Source of the DNA: Candidatus Rubrimentiphilum sp.
GTDB lineage: Bacteria > Vulcanimicrobiota > Vulcanimicrobiia > Vulcanimicrobiales > Vulcanimicrobiaceae
Assembly (NCBI GenBank): GCA_035710515.1
Contig: DASTDE010000004.1
Location: 124,001 to 188,000 of the forward strand
Direction: 5' to 3'
DNA length: 64,000 nt
Positions 38,415 through 46,830 of this stretch are shown here, one piece after another (the first letter of the stretch is position 1; every line of letters begins with the position of its first letter). A program made the position numbers and the translations under genes. The notes beneath the pieces were generated by a model that saw nothing but the letters and a program-made list of their open reading frames with translations, did not search any database and was not told the origin of the DNA.

Positions 38415-39110
38415 ATGATCGAGCCGCCCGGTACGTACTTTGTCGATCGCGATCAACCTGAGCTGTCCTCCGAAGAAACAGAAATTGTTCGCCGGTTCCA
38501 CGAGCTGTACTATCGTCGCTGGCTAAAGCAAAACGGCGATACCATCAATTTGAGCTGGTTCGGTTACGAGCTTCTGAAGTGTCCGCTCGACCTGTGGGCG
38601 TATCAGGAACTGCTGGTGCGAACCCGTCCGGATTTCGTAGTCGAAACGGGAACGTACCGCGGCGGGAGCGCGCTTTTTTTCGCCACGATTTTCGATCGCC
38701 TTGGCCAAGGCCGAGTGATCACCGTGGATATCGAGGCCCGACCCAATCGGCCCGAGCATTCCCGCATTACGTATATCACCGGGTCGAGCGTCGATCCGGC
38801 GGTGATCGAGCAGGTGCAACAAGCAGTGGGCGGCCGCCGCGCCATGGTCGCGTTGGACTCCGACCATAGTGCCGGCCACGTCTATGCCGAGATGACCGCC
38901 TATAGTCCGCTCGTTCAGGCCGGCGATTATCTCATCGTTGAAGATACGAACGTCAACGGGCACCCGGCCTTTCCGGATTTTGGTCCCGGCCCAATGGAAG
39001 CCGTTGACAAATTCCTTTGCGAGAACGATGGGTTCGTCATCGATAGGCGCTGCGAACGATTCTTGATGACATTGTGCCCGAGGGGCTACCTCAAGCGTAA
39101 ACAAGCATGA
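38415..39110 (+). CDS. CmcI-like O-methyltransferase (cephalosporin hydroxylase family)
   Basis: The protein has 231 residues. It has VVETGTYRGGSALF, ITVDIEARPN, VALDSDHSAGHVYAEM and VEDTNVNGHP, the pattern of the RmnT/CmcI family, which methylates hydroxyls on rhamnose or other natural-product sugars using SAM and a metal. ATG 38415 fits the family N-terminus; a frame that starts earlier at 38241 adds 58 unrelated residues. It overlaps the next methyltransferase gene by 4 bp. The combination with a rhamnose pathway suggests O-methyl-rhamnose. Confidence 0.82.
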   Translation: MIEPPGTYFVDRDQPELSSEETEIVRRFHELYYRRWLKQNGDTINLSWFGYELLKCPLDLWAYQELLVRTRPDFVVETGTYRGGSALFFATIFDRLGQGRVITVDIEARPNRPEHSRITYITGSSVDPAVIEQVQQAVGGRRAMVALDSDHSAGHVYAEMTAYSPLVQAGDYLIVEDTNVNGHPAFPDFGPGPMEAVDKFLCENDGFVIDRRCERFLMTLCPRGYLKRKQA

Positions 39111-39883
39111 AAAGTGAGGCAGGCGCCGGCGCCTTGCCGCGCGAGCTCTATCTCGATCTGCTTGTCAGGATATTGACGAACACGATTTACTGCGATCCAT
39201 CGATTGGTCCGCCTGGCCTGGCGAACGTCGGACACTTCGAACCGGAGCTTCGCTCTGAAGGGCGCGACTGGCCAAGCGTGGCTCACACGATGGCCGGCGT
39301 GAAACGCGTCAACAATCTTCGAAAGCTTGCACAACGCGTCATCGATGAAAAAGTTCCTGGCGCTTTCATTGAAACCGGCGTTTGGCGCGGTGGCTGCTGC
39401 ATCTTGATGCGCGGCGTACTTGCGGCCAACGCGATCCAAGATCGTAAGGTTTATGCGGCTGATTCATTCGCCGGCCTGCCGCCCCCGAAGCCGCATGCCT
39501 TTCCTCACGACGAAGGCTTAGACTTAACTCACTTTCCGCAATTGGCGGTTTCCCTGGACCAGGTGAAGGCCAACTTTTCGCGTTACGGGTTACTCGACGA
39601 CCAGGTCGTTTTCGTCGAAGGCCTCTTTCAGGACACACTCCCGAAATTGAATGCCGGTCCGCTCGCGCTGATCAGACTCGATGGAGATTTATACGAATCC
39701 ACATATGTAGCTCTCGAAGCGCTTTACCCAAAACTATCGCCAGGTGGATTCGTCATCGTGGACGACTACGGAGCAATGCCGGCTTGCCGAGCAGCGGTGT
39801 CGGATTATCGCACTCTTATGGGAATCGAGGCGCCTATCCAAGAGGTCGATTGGACGGGCGTCTGGTGGCAAAGGCCGTCTTAG
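39107..39883 (+). CDS. TylF/macrocin O-methyltransferase-like protein
   Basis: The protein has 258 residues. Motifs include GAFIETGVWRGGCCILMRGVL, YAADSFAGLPPP, LIRLDGDLYESTYVALEALYP, and GFVIVDDYG, all typical of the TylF family of metal-dependent sugar O-methyltransferases. It lies in tandem with the CmcI-like gene (4 bp overlap) and its stop interlocks with that of rfbC. TylF acts on deoxysugars in tylosin biosynthesis. Here the natural target would be a deoxysugar of the glycan, as the adjacent genes make dTDP-rhamnose. Confidence 0.85.
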   Translation: MKSEAGAGALPRELYLDLLVRILTNTIYCDPSIGPPGLANVGHFEPELRSEGRDWPSVAHTMAGVKRVNNLRKLAQRVIDEKVPGAFIETGVWRGGCCILMRGVLAANAIQDRKVYAADSFAGLPPPKPHAFPHDEGLDLTHFPQLAVSLDQVKANFSRYGLLDDQVVFVEGLFQDTLPKLNAGPLALIRLDGDLYESTYVALEALYPKLSPGGFVIVDDYGAMPACRAAVSDYRTLMGIEAPIQEVDWTGVWWQRPS

Positions 39884-40401
39884 CCGCCGAAAACCTCGGA
39901 GAAAGACTTGTTGCGTTGATCTCTTTCCGAGACGATCGCCGCGGCGGCCGCCGGCCACTCAATTCCTAGCGCAGGATCGTTCCAGAGCACCGCGCGTTCG
40001 CGCTGCGGATCGTATTCCGCGCTCTGCTTGTAAGCGAACACGACGCCGTCGGTCAGCGCCTGAAACCCGTGCAGACATCCGCGCGGAACGTACAGTTGCC
40101 GATGATTCTCGTCGCTCAGTTCGAAGGACTGCCACTGCCCGAAGGTCTGCGAACCCGGGCGCGCGTCCACGATCACGTCGAACGCCTTTCCGTAGAGCAC
40201 CTGGACGAGCTTGCTCATTTCCGGATCGCCGTGAAGTCCGCGAACGACGTTCAGCCGTGAAACCGAAACGTTATCTTGAACGAATGCATCGGTGATGCCG
40301 AGCGATTCGTACTTGGAACGGACGTAGGTTTCTTTAAAGAGTCCGCGCCGGTCCGGGAACGCCGCGAGCTCCAGGCAGAGCACTCCGGCGATGCGCGTCA
40401 C
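39880..40401 (-). CDS. rfbC: dTDP-4-dehydrorhamnose 3,5-epimerase
   Basis: The protein has 173 residues. The cupin-type RmlC motifs are VVRGLHGDP, KLVQVLYGKAFDVIVDARPGS, and LYVPRGCLHGFQAL. The usual alanine before HGF is cysteine here, but the catalytic histidine of RGLH is present. GTG 40401 overlaps the rfbA stop by 4 bp. It carries out the double epimerisation of dTDP-4-keto-6-deoxyglucose before RfbD acts. The reductase gene rfbD is about 24 kb away in this window. Confidence 0.9.
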   Translation of the reverse strand: MTRIAGVLCLELAAFPDRRGLFKETYVRSKYESLGITDAFVQDNVSVSRLNVVRGLHGDPEMSKLVQVLYGKAFDVIVDARPGSQTFGQWQSFELSDENHRQLYVPRGCLHGFQALTDGVVFAYKQSAEYDPQRERAVLWNDPALGIEWPAAAAAIVSERDQRNKSFSEVFGG

Positions 40402-41129
40402 ACATTTACCGCCCCGCGCGAGGCCGCGACGAGTTGGCTCGCCCGGAAGAGCGACTCGAACTGCCCGGCGTCCGTCCACCAGCCGCTCAGCACGTCATAG
40501 TACAGCTCGCCTTCACGGATGTACGCGTTGTTGATATCCGTGATCTCGAGCTCGCCGCGCGGCGAAGGCTTCAGGCCGCGGCAGAACTCGAAGACGCGCA
40601 GATCGTACATGTAGATTCCCGTCACCGCGTAGCGGCTCTTGGGAACGAGCGGCTTCTCTTCGATGCGCACGATTCGCTCGCCGTCGAGCTCCGGGCAGCC
40701 GAAGCGCTGTGGATCGTCCACTTCCTTTAAGAGGATGCGCGCGCCCGATCGTTGCTGCTTGAATTCGTTGACGTAAGGCGTGATATCGTCTTCGAGAATG
40801 TTGTCGCCGAGAATCACCACGATTCGCTCGCCGTCGGCGAAGTTTTCGCACAAACGCAAGGCGTCTGCGATTCCGCCCTCTCCCTCTTGGTACGTATACG
40901 AGATATCTTTGAGGCCGAACGACCGGCCGTTACCGAGGAGCCGGAGAAAATCGCCTGCCGAGTTTCCCCCGGTGACGATCATGATATCCCCGATTCCGGC
41001 GCGGCACAGCGTCTCGATGGGATAATAGATCATCGGCTTGTCGTAGATCGGCAGCAGATGCTTGTTGGTTACTTTGGTCAGCGGCCGCAGACGAGTGCCA
41101 AGGCCGCCCGCAAGAATGATGCCCTTCAT
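40398..41129 (-). CDS. rfbA: Glucose-1-phosphate thymidylyltransferase
   Basis: The protein has 243 residues. It starts MKGIILAGGLGTRLRPLT, the nucleotidyltransferase signature, and has LLPIYDKPMIYYPIETL, GDNILEDD and VEIQEKP-like sequence (IVRIEEKPLVPKS). ATG 41129 overlaps the rfbB stop by 4 bp, and an upstream GTG or ATG extension of four codons is not needed. It is shorter than many RmlA proteins (about 290), as in the short-form class. It activates glucose-1-phosphate as dTDP-glucose for the rhamnose route and possibly for amino sugars. Confidence 0.92.
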   Translation of the reverse strand: MKGIILAGGLGTRLRPLTKVTNKHLLPIYDKPMIYYPIETLCRAGIGDIMIVTGGNSAGDFLRLLGNGRSFGLKDISYTYQEGEGGIADALRLCENFADGERIVVILGDNILEDDITPYVNEFKQQRSGARILLKEVDDPQRFGCPELDGERIVRIEEKPLVPKSRYAVTGIYMYDLRVFEFCRGLKPSPRGELEITDINNAYIREGELYYDVLSGWWTDAGQFESLFRASQLVAASRGAVNV

Positions 41130-42142
41130 ATCTTCACCCAACGATTGGCATATTGCCGGTCGAAATACTCTTTAAACTCGCCCGAACGCAGCGGACGCCA
41201 CCAGTCCTCATTGGCGCGGTACCACGCAATGGTCGCGCGCAGGCCTTCTTCGAAGGGTACGCGCGGTTGCCAGCCGGCCGCCCGAGCTTTCCCGCAGTCC
41301 AGGGCGTAGCGCCGGTCGTGCCCGGCGCGGTCCAGGACGTGCGTCACATGGGTTTCCATCGAGCGCTCGAGCTCGCCGAGAAGAAACTTCGTCATATCGA
41401 GATTCGCGCGCGAATTGCCACCGCCCAAATTATAGATGTTTCCGGTCTCGCCGCGTTCGAGGACGTGCAGAATGCCGCGCGCGTGATCCTCGACGTGGAT
41501 CCAATCGCGTTCTTGCAAACCGTCGCCGTACAGCGGGACCGGTTTGTTGTCGATCAGGTTCGTGATAAACAACGGGATGAGTTTCTCGGGATACTGGTGA
41601 GAGCCGTACGTATTCGAGCCGCGCGTGATCAGCACCGGCGCATCGTAGGTGGCATGGTAGGCCAACACTTGCAAATCCGCGGCGGCCTTGCTTGCACTGT
41701 ACGGACTGCGCGGCCGCAGCGGATCCGTTTCCTTTGAGGCTCCGCGCTCGACGTCTCCATAGACTTCGTCGGTTGAGACTTGCAAATACTTCGCGATGTT
41801 GAATTTGCGCACGGCTTCGAGCAGCACGTGCGCGCCGATGACGTCGGTTCGTATGAACGACTCCGGGTTCAATATCGAACGGTCGACGTGCGTCTCGGCG
41901 GCAAAGTTCAGGATGGCGTCGACACCGCGCGACACAACTTCCTCGACGGCGCCGGCATCGCAGATGTCACCTTTAACAAAATGATAACGCGGATTGCCTT
42001 CAACGTCCGCGCAGTTGGCCGGATTACCCGCATACGTGACGGCGTCGAGATTGGCTACGTCATAGTCCGGGCGTTCCGCCAACACCAGCCGGATGAAATG
42101 CGATCCGATGAACCCAAGGCCGCCCGTCACCAAAAGCCGCAT
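41126..42142 (-). CDS. rfbB: dTDP-glucose 4,6-dehydratase
   Basis: The protein has 338 residues. The Rossmann motif is TGGLGFIGSH, the active-site region is STDEVYGD, and YSASKAAAD carries the Y-x-x-x-K pair; SNTYGSHQYPEKLIPLFI is a strong RmlB signature. ATG 42142 is chosen because the longer frame up to 42286 has 48 unrelated residues. It makes dTDP-4-keto-6-deoxyglucose, a branch point for rhamnose and 3-amino-6-deoxy sugars. It diverges from an acetyltransferase gene, with a 113-base gap. Confidence 0.93.
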   Translation of the reverse strand: MRLLVTGGLGFIGSHFIRLVLAERPDYDVANLDAVTYAGNPANCADVEGNPRYHFVKGDICDAGAVEEVVSRGVDAILNFAAETHVDRSILNPESFIRTDVIGAHVLLEAVRKFNIAKYLQVSTDEVYGDVERGASKETDPLRPRSPYSASKAAADLQVLAYHATYDAPVLITRGSNTYGSHQYPEKLIPLFITNLIDNKPVPLYGDGLQERDWIHVEDHARGILHVLERGETGNIYNLGGGNSRANLDMTKFLLGELERSMETHVTHVLDRAGHDRRYALDCGKARAAGWQPRVPFEEGLRATIAWYRANEDWWRPLRSGEFKEYFDRQYANRWVKI

Positions 42143-42157
42143 GCAACATGCTCCGGA

Positions 42158-42163
42158 ATTGTA
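42158..42163 (-). promoter_or_regulatory. Possible -10 box (TACAAT) for the rfbBAC operon
   Basis: TACAAT on the minus strand lies 15 bases before the rfbB ATG at 42142, with a GGAG box in between. No clear -35 is seen at 16-18 bp. The same hexamer precedes the gene at 3836, which is why it is noted. Confidence 0.3.
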
Positions 42164-42255
42164 AAGAAGTAGCGGGCAACATGCTTGCACGCCAGCTGGG
42201 ATGGGTCCTTCGGGGCTTCCGGTCAGGGGCGGAAACGACGGGTCCAAAGGCGTAG

Positions 42256-42756
42256 ATGCAACGTATGCCTGGACCGGCCAGAACAAACATTACAAACGGG
42301 AACGTCGTTATTCGCGACGTTGACTTGGGCGAGAACGTACGGTATTACAACTTCGTCAATCTGTACGAATGCTCGATCGGCGACGACACGCGTATCGGAA
42401 CGTTCGTCGAGATTCAGAAGAACGCACGCGTCGGTAAGCGCTGCAAGATTTCGTCGCACACCTTCATCTGCGAAGGCGTCACGATCGCCGACGACGTGTT
42501 CATCGGACACGGAGTCATGTTCATCAACGACCGCCGCCCGCGCGCCAGCCGGGACGGCGTCCCGGTCGCAGACGAGTGGGAGCTCGAGGAAACCTCCGTT
42601 GAAGCCGGCGCCTCGATCGGCTCCAATGCGACGATTCTGTGCGGCGTGCGCATCGGCCGCGGCGCCATGGTCGGCGCCGGAGCCGTCGTCACGAAGGACG
42701 TTCCGCCCAACGCGGTCGTCGCCGGCAATCCGGCCCGCACGCTCGAGGCGTCGTGA
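42256..42756 (+). CDS. Left-handed beta-helix acetyltransferase, WbpD/WlbB/FdtC-like
   Basis: The protein has 166 residues. It is made of hexapeptide repeats, IGDDTRIGTFVEIQKNARVGKRC and so on, followed by ISSHTFICEGVTIADDVFIGHGVMFIND and AVVTKDVPPNAVVAGNPAR. Members of this family add an acetyl group to a 3-amino sugar on a nucleotide carrier. It overlaps the next aminotransferase gene by 4 bp. This pair fits either dTDP-3-acetamido-3,6-dideoxyhexose or UDP-diacetamido-uronate synthesis; the Gfo/Idh gene at 46831 supports the second. Confidence 0.85.
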   Translation: MQRMPGPARTNITNGNVVIRDVDLGENVRYYNFVNLYECSIGDDTRIGTFVEIQKNARVGKRCKISSHTFICEGVTIADDVFIGHGVMFINDRRPRASRDGVPVADEWELEETSVEAGASIGSNATILCGVRIGRGAMVGAGAVVTKDVPPNAVVAGNPARTLEAS

Positions 42757-43868
42757 CCGTTCGCACCTCTACGCGCGTTCCGTTCAGCAACCTCGCCTTG
42801 CAGTGGGATCAGATCAAGGACGCCTTGATGCCCGACTTGGAGCGCTTGTTCGAATCGAGTTCTTTCGTGCTCGGGCCCGCCGTTGCAAGCTTCGAAAAAA
42901 ACTTCTCCGCGTACGTCGGCGCGCGGCATACGATTGGGGCGAACTCCGGAACCTCGGCGCTTCATCTCGCGATGGTCACTGCCGGCATCGGCGCGGGCGA
43001 CAAAGTGCTCTTACCTTCGCATACATTCGCGGCGACGGCTTGGGCCGTAGTCTACGTCGGCGCGACCCCCGTCCTGTGCGACGTCGAACCACGGACGGGA
43101 ACGATCGACGTCGCGGACGCGGAACGCCGGATGTCGCCTTCCGTTAAAGCGATCGTTCCGGTGCATCTTTACGGCCAGCCCGCCGACATGCGCGCAGTTT
43201 CGGCGTTTGCGCAGAAACATGGACTGATCGTGATCGAAGACGCGGCGCAGGCACACGGCGCCGAATACGGCGGAAAACGGGTGGGAGCGAATGCCAGGTT
43301 TGCGTGCTTCAGTTTTTATCCCGGCAAGAATCTGGGTGCGGCCGGCGAGGGCGGCGCCGTGTGCACGAGCGACGACGCCATTGCGGAACGCATTCGTTCG
43401 CTGGGAAATCACGGCCAGCGCGAGCGGTACGTGCACGAAGAGGTCGGGTTCAACTACCGCATGGAGGGCATCCAAGGGCTCATCCTCGATCACAAGCTGC
43501 GCCGGCTCGACGCCTGGACCGCCGAGCGGAAGCGTATCGCAAAACGCTATCTCGAGGGACTTCGCGAGCTGCCGCTCGAGGTGCCCGAGACTGTCAACGG
43601 CGATCACGTCTATCATCTGTTCGTGATCAGGACTCCCCAGCGCGATGCATTGCGCGAGCATCTCGCCGCGAACGGGATCGAAACCGGCTTGCACTATCCG
43701 GTGCCGCTGCACCGCCAGCCATGCTTCGCCAACCTCGCGATGGATCGGGACAGCTTCCCGGTCTCCGACAGCTATGCTAATCAATGTCTCTCGCTCCCAA
43801 TCTTTGCGGGCATGACCGGCGAGCAGATCGATCTCGTGGTTGAGAACGTGCGCGCATTTCTCTCATGA
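42753..43868 (+). CDS. DegT/DnrJ/EryC1/StrS-family sugar aminotransferase (FdtB/WbpE-like)
   Basis: The protein has 371 residues. It is PLP-dependent: NSGTSALHLAM, EDAAQAHGAEYGG, and the lysine in SFYPGKNLGAAGEGGAV that forms the Schiff base. The family aminates a keto sugar nucleotide. GTG 42753 overlaps the acetyltransferase stop by 4 bp (GTGA). The following sulfotransferase gene also overlaps by 4 bp, making a three-gene unit of amination, acetylation and sulfation. A longer reading from 42639 in the same frame runs through arginine-rich sequence and is rejected. Confidence 0.9.
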   Translation: MTVRTSTRVPFSNLALQWDQIKDALMPDLERLFESSSFVLGPAVASFEKNFSAYVGARHTIGANSGTSALHLAMVTAGIGAGDKVLLPSHTFAATAWAVVYVGATPVLCDVEPRTGTIDVADAERRMSPSVKAIVPVHLYGQPADMRAVSAFAQKHGLIVIEDAAQAHGAEYGGKRVGANARFACFSFYPGKNLGAAGEGGAVCTSDDAIAERIRSLGNHGQRERYVHEEVGFNYRMEGIQGLILDHKLRRLDAWTAERKRIAKRYLEGLRELPLEVPETVNGDHVYHLFVIRTPQRDALREHLAANGIETGLHYPVPLHRQPCFANLAMDRDSFPVSDSYANQCLSLPIFAGMTGEQIDLVVENVRAFLS

Positions 43869-44653
43869 CGAAAACCACTGCGAAGCTCCGCTTGCCCGAT
43901 TTTATTCTCGGCGGCGCGCCTCGAAGCGGCACGCAGTGGCTCTACTCCGTCGCAGTGCGGCACCCCAAGATCGAGATGGCACGACCGTTGGCGCCGGAGC
44001 CGAAGTTTTTTCTGCGCGACGATCTCTACCGGCGAGGGCTGGAGTATTACTCGAAGACCTGGTTTGCGTCCATTCCCGCTGACAAGCTCGCCGGCGAAAA
44101 AAGCACGAACTATCTCGAAAGTTCTACGGCGGCCGAACGCATCCGCAGTTCGCTTCCGGACGTCCGTCTGGTTTTTGCGCTCCGCAATCCCGTCGATCGC
44201 GCCTATTCGAACTTCCTATGGTCGCGCATGAATCTCAAGGAAACCGAGGATTTTGAAAAGGCGCTAGCCCTCGAAGAAACCCGCGAACGAAACATGACCG
44301 AAGAGCTGCGCTACGCCCGCCCGCACGCGCTCTTCTCGCGCGGCCTCTACGCCGAGCTGCTGCGGCCGTATTTCGATCGCTTTCCGCGCTCGCAGTTCCT
44401 CATTCTGAAGTATGAGGATATCGCAACGAAGCCGGGAGCCGTCGCGGAGTCGCTGCACCGTTTTCTCGGCGTCGCTCCGCGTCCGGAGGACGGCGAAGCT
44501 CAGGGCCGGCTCAATTCCGCCAGAAACGGCGAGGACACGCGCATGAATCCGGAGACCCGGCGGATGCTCGCGGAGCGATACGCCGAGCCCAACGCCCGGC
44601 TGTATGATCTATTGGGAGCGGATTTCGAGCCGTGGAGCGATGTCCGTCTATAA
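43865..44653 (+). CDS. PAPS-dependent sulfotransferase
   Basis: The protein has 262 residues. The 5'-phosphosulfate-binding loop is GGAPRSGTQWLY (16-27), with arginine where many enzymes have lysine. The 3'-phosphate-binding motif is ALRNPVDRAYSNF, which includes the key serine. It transfers sulfate from PAPS to a glycan hydroxyl or amine. It lies in tandem with an aminotransferase and an acetyltransferase, but the PAPS-making genes are 30 kb away. It is the only sulfotransferase seen in the window. Confidence 0.9.
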   Translation: MTKTTAKLRLPDFILGGAPRSGTQWLYSVAVRHPKIEMARPLAPEPKFFLRDDLYRRGLEYYSKTWFASIPADKLAGEKSTNYLESSTAAERIRSSLPDVRLVFALRNPVDRAYSNFLWSRMNLKETEDFEKALALEETRERNMTEELRYARPHALFSRGLYAELLRPYFDRFPRSQFLILKYEDIATKPGAVAESLHRFLGVAPRPEDGEAQGRLNSARNGEDTRMNPETRRMLAERYAEPNARLYDLLGADFEPWSDVRL

Positions 44654-44690
44654 TGAAGAAGCTTCGACGCCACCGGGCATCAATGAGCCG

Positions 44691-45824
44691 CTAAAGCTCG
44701 TCCAAGGTTTCAAGAATGTACTCTTGCTGCTCCGTTGTCAATGCCGGGTGCATCGGCAGCTGGAGCGTCGTACCGGCCGCTTTCTCGGTATGCGGAAGGC
44801 TGACGCCGGCGGAGCGGTAGGGCGGCTCCAGATGTGAGGCCATGACGCCGCGCCGCGTGGGAATGCCGTGCTCGAAAAGGTATTCCATCACCGCGTTACG
44901 GTCGGCGCAGCCTTCGCGTACGGCGATCTGGTAGGTCTGCCAATTGTGCTCCACGCCCTCGGGCACGTACGGCGCGATGAAGGCCGGGTGATCCCGCAGA
45001 TAGTCGTTGTACCGTTGCGCAACGCGCGCACGGCGTTCCAGGATCTCGGCGAGTTTGCCGAGCTGCGCATTTCCGATTGCCGCCTGAATATCGGTGATAC
45101 GAAAGTTGTATCCGATCTCGGGATAGTTCTCGAACACCGTCGGCGGCGCCGTGTGGCGTGCGTACGCAGAAAGCGACATCCCCTGGTGTGCCAAACGGCG
45201 CAGCCGCTCCGCCAATTCGTCGTCGTCGGTCGTGATGACGCCACCTTCGGCGGTGGAGATGACCTTGCGCGCGTGCAGGCTGAACACGGTGACGTCGGCG
45301 AGCGCGCCAACCGGCCGGCCGCGGTTGCGCGACGCGAACGCGCAAGCCGCGTCTTCGAGTACGTTCAGCCCGCTACGCCGGGCGATAGCGTTGATCTCCT
45401 CGACATCGCACGGCAGCCCGATCTGATCGATGGGCATGATGGCCCTGGTGGCAGGCGTGATCTTCCGCTCGACTTCTTGCGGATCGATATTCCACGTCCG
45501 GGGATCGACGTCGACGAAGACCGGCGTCGCGCCGGTGTGAGCGATGACGTTGACCGACGCGATGAACGTAAGCGACGGCACGATCACCTCGTCGCCGGGA
45601 CCGATACCCCAGGCATGTAAAACAAGAAATGCGCCCGTCGTCCACGACGACACGCCGATCGCGTGTTTGGCGCCGCACAGCACGGCGAAGCGTTTTTCGA
45701 ACTCCGCTAGCCGCGGACCGCCGACGATCCACCCGCTACGGATGGCGTCGGCAGCTGCCGACGCCTCCGCTTCATCCATAAACGGTTTCGTGAACGAAAT
45801 CCGATCGATTCCGGCGGGAATCAT
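44691..45824 (-). CDS. DegT/DnrJ/EryC1/StrS-family sugar aminotransferase
   Basis: The protein has 377 residues. It has the PLP fold with SSWTTGAFLVLHAW, ALADVTVFSLHARKVISTAEGGV carrying the Schiff-base lysine, and LEDAACAF. The start at 45824 shares one base with the stop of the epimerase gene (TGATG). It belongs to the group that aminates keto sugars at C3 or C4. Its nearest partners are the epimerase and the Gfo/Idh oxidoreductase upstream. It is a second aminotransferase, distinct from the one at 42753, so two amino sugars may be made. Confidence 0.9.
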   Translation of the reverse strand: MIPAGIDRISFTKPFMDEAEASAAADAIRSGWIVGGPRLAEFEKRFAVLCGAKHAIGVSSWTTGAFLVLHAWGIGPGDEVIVPSLTFIASVNVIAHTGATPVFVDVDPRTWNIDPQEVERKITPATRAIMPIDQIGLPCDVEEINAIARRSGLNVLEDAACAFASRNRGRPVGALADVTVFSLHARKVISTAEGGVITTDDDELAERLRRLAHQGMSLSAYARHTAPPTVFENYPEIGYNFRITDIQAAIGNAQLGKLAEILERRARVAQRYNDYLRDHPAFIAPYVPEGVEHNWQTYQIAVREGCADRNAVMEYLFEHGIPTRRGVMASHLEPPYRSAGVSLPHTEKAAGTTLQLPMHPALTTEQQEYILETLDEL

Positions 45825-46828
45825 CAGACAGGCAGCTCCCAGTTCTGCGGACGTTCTTCGAGCAATGCCGCCGGGTCGGGGTAACGGCCGCGAAACCACT
45901 GCAGATATTTTTGCAAGCCTTGCTCGAAATCGATGTGAGCGCGAAAGTTCAACACCTCGCGTGCGCGCGTCGTATCGGCCTGCAGGGCGATGACGTCACC
46001 CGGACGCGGATCGATGTGCTGCGGCACGAGATCGGTCCGGCCGCACGCGCGCAGAACGGCCGCCGCGACCTCGTTTATCGTGATCATGCGGCCGTACGCG
46101 AGATTCACAACGCGGCCGAGCAGCGCATCGCATTCGGCAGCAAGAGCGATTCCCGCGGCTGTCTCCGTGACGTATGTGAAATCACGTCCACCCTCGCCGT
46201 CGCCGAAGATGATCGGCGGCAAGCCGTTGAGCGCGCGGATGACGAACCGCGGGATCACTTCTGCAAGATCCCCCTGGTCGTGCTCGCGCGGGCCATACGA
46301 ATTGAAAGGCCGCACGATAACGCTTTGCAAGGCATACGTCTGATGATAGGCTCCTGTGTAGTATTCCCCCGCCAGCTTCGCCGCGCCGTAAACCGTGACC
46401 GGAGCGCAAGACGTGTCGTCCTCGTGCAAACGGTCGCCTCCGCAATTTCCGTACACTTCCGAGGACGAGCAGTAGATAAAGCGCCGCACTCCCGCGCGGC
46501 GGGCGGCTTCAAGCGTCAGGATCGTCCCGGTCGCGTTCACCTCGTGATTCTCAACCGGCTTTCCGAGCGACCGGCGCACGCATTGCACGGCCAAATGAAA
46601 AACGTGCGTAACGCCGCGCATCGCAGCAGTGAGATCGCCTTCTTCTAGGACCGAGCCTTCGACGATTCTCAGGCGTCCGGATTGCTGCGCGAGCTCCAAG
46701 TTCTCGCGTTCTCCCGATGAAAAATCATCGAGAACGGTGACGCTGCAGCCGCCGGCCAGGAGCGCATCGGTGAGGTGGCTGCCGATGAATCCGGCGCCGC
46801 CCGTAACAAGAACGCTGCTGCCGCGCAC
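45824..46828 (-). CDS. NAD-dependent epimerase/dehydratase (UDP-glucose 4-epimerase-like)
   Basis: The protein has 334 residues. It starts RGSSVLVTGGAGFIGSHL, has CSSSEVYG and YGAAKLAGE (Y-x-x-x-K), then VRPFNSYGPRE. It is an extended SDR and could be a 4-epimerase or decarboxylase-type dehydratase acting on a UDP-sugar. Its stop shares one base with the aminotransferase start and it lies 2 bp after the Gfo/Idh gene. It is one step in the amino-sugar route. Confidence 0.88.
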   Translation of the reverse strand: MRGSSVLVTGGAGFIGSHLTDALLAGGCSVTVLDDFSSGERENLELAQQSGRLRIVEGSVLEEGDLTAAMRGVTHVFHLAVQCVRRSLGKPVENHEVNATGTILTLEAARRAGVRRFIYCSSSEVYGNCGGDRLHEDDTSCAPVTVYGAAKLAGEYYTGAYHQTYALQSVIVRPFNSYGPREHDQGDLAEVIPRFVIRALNGLPPIIFGDGEGGRDFTYVTETAAGIALAAECDALLGRVVNLAYGRMITINEVAAAVLRACGRTDLVPQHIDPRPGDVIALQADTTRAREVLNFRAHIDFEQGLQKYLQWFRGRYPDPAALLEERPQNWELPV

Positions 46829-46830
46829 GC

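Noticed and set aside
42639-42752. Longer start of the aminotransferase at 42639
   Set aside because: The added residues are arginine-rich and overlap the acetyltransferase in another frame; GTG 42753 fits the 4-bp overlap pattern.
44649-44654. Perfect TATAAT
   Set aside because: It overlaps a stop codon in the gap between two convergent genes and has no downstream gene to serve.
44655-44672. Palindrome GAAGCTTC as a terminator
   Set aside because: It is only 8 bp, has no loop and no T-run, so it is not a supported terminator.
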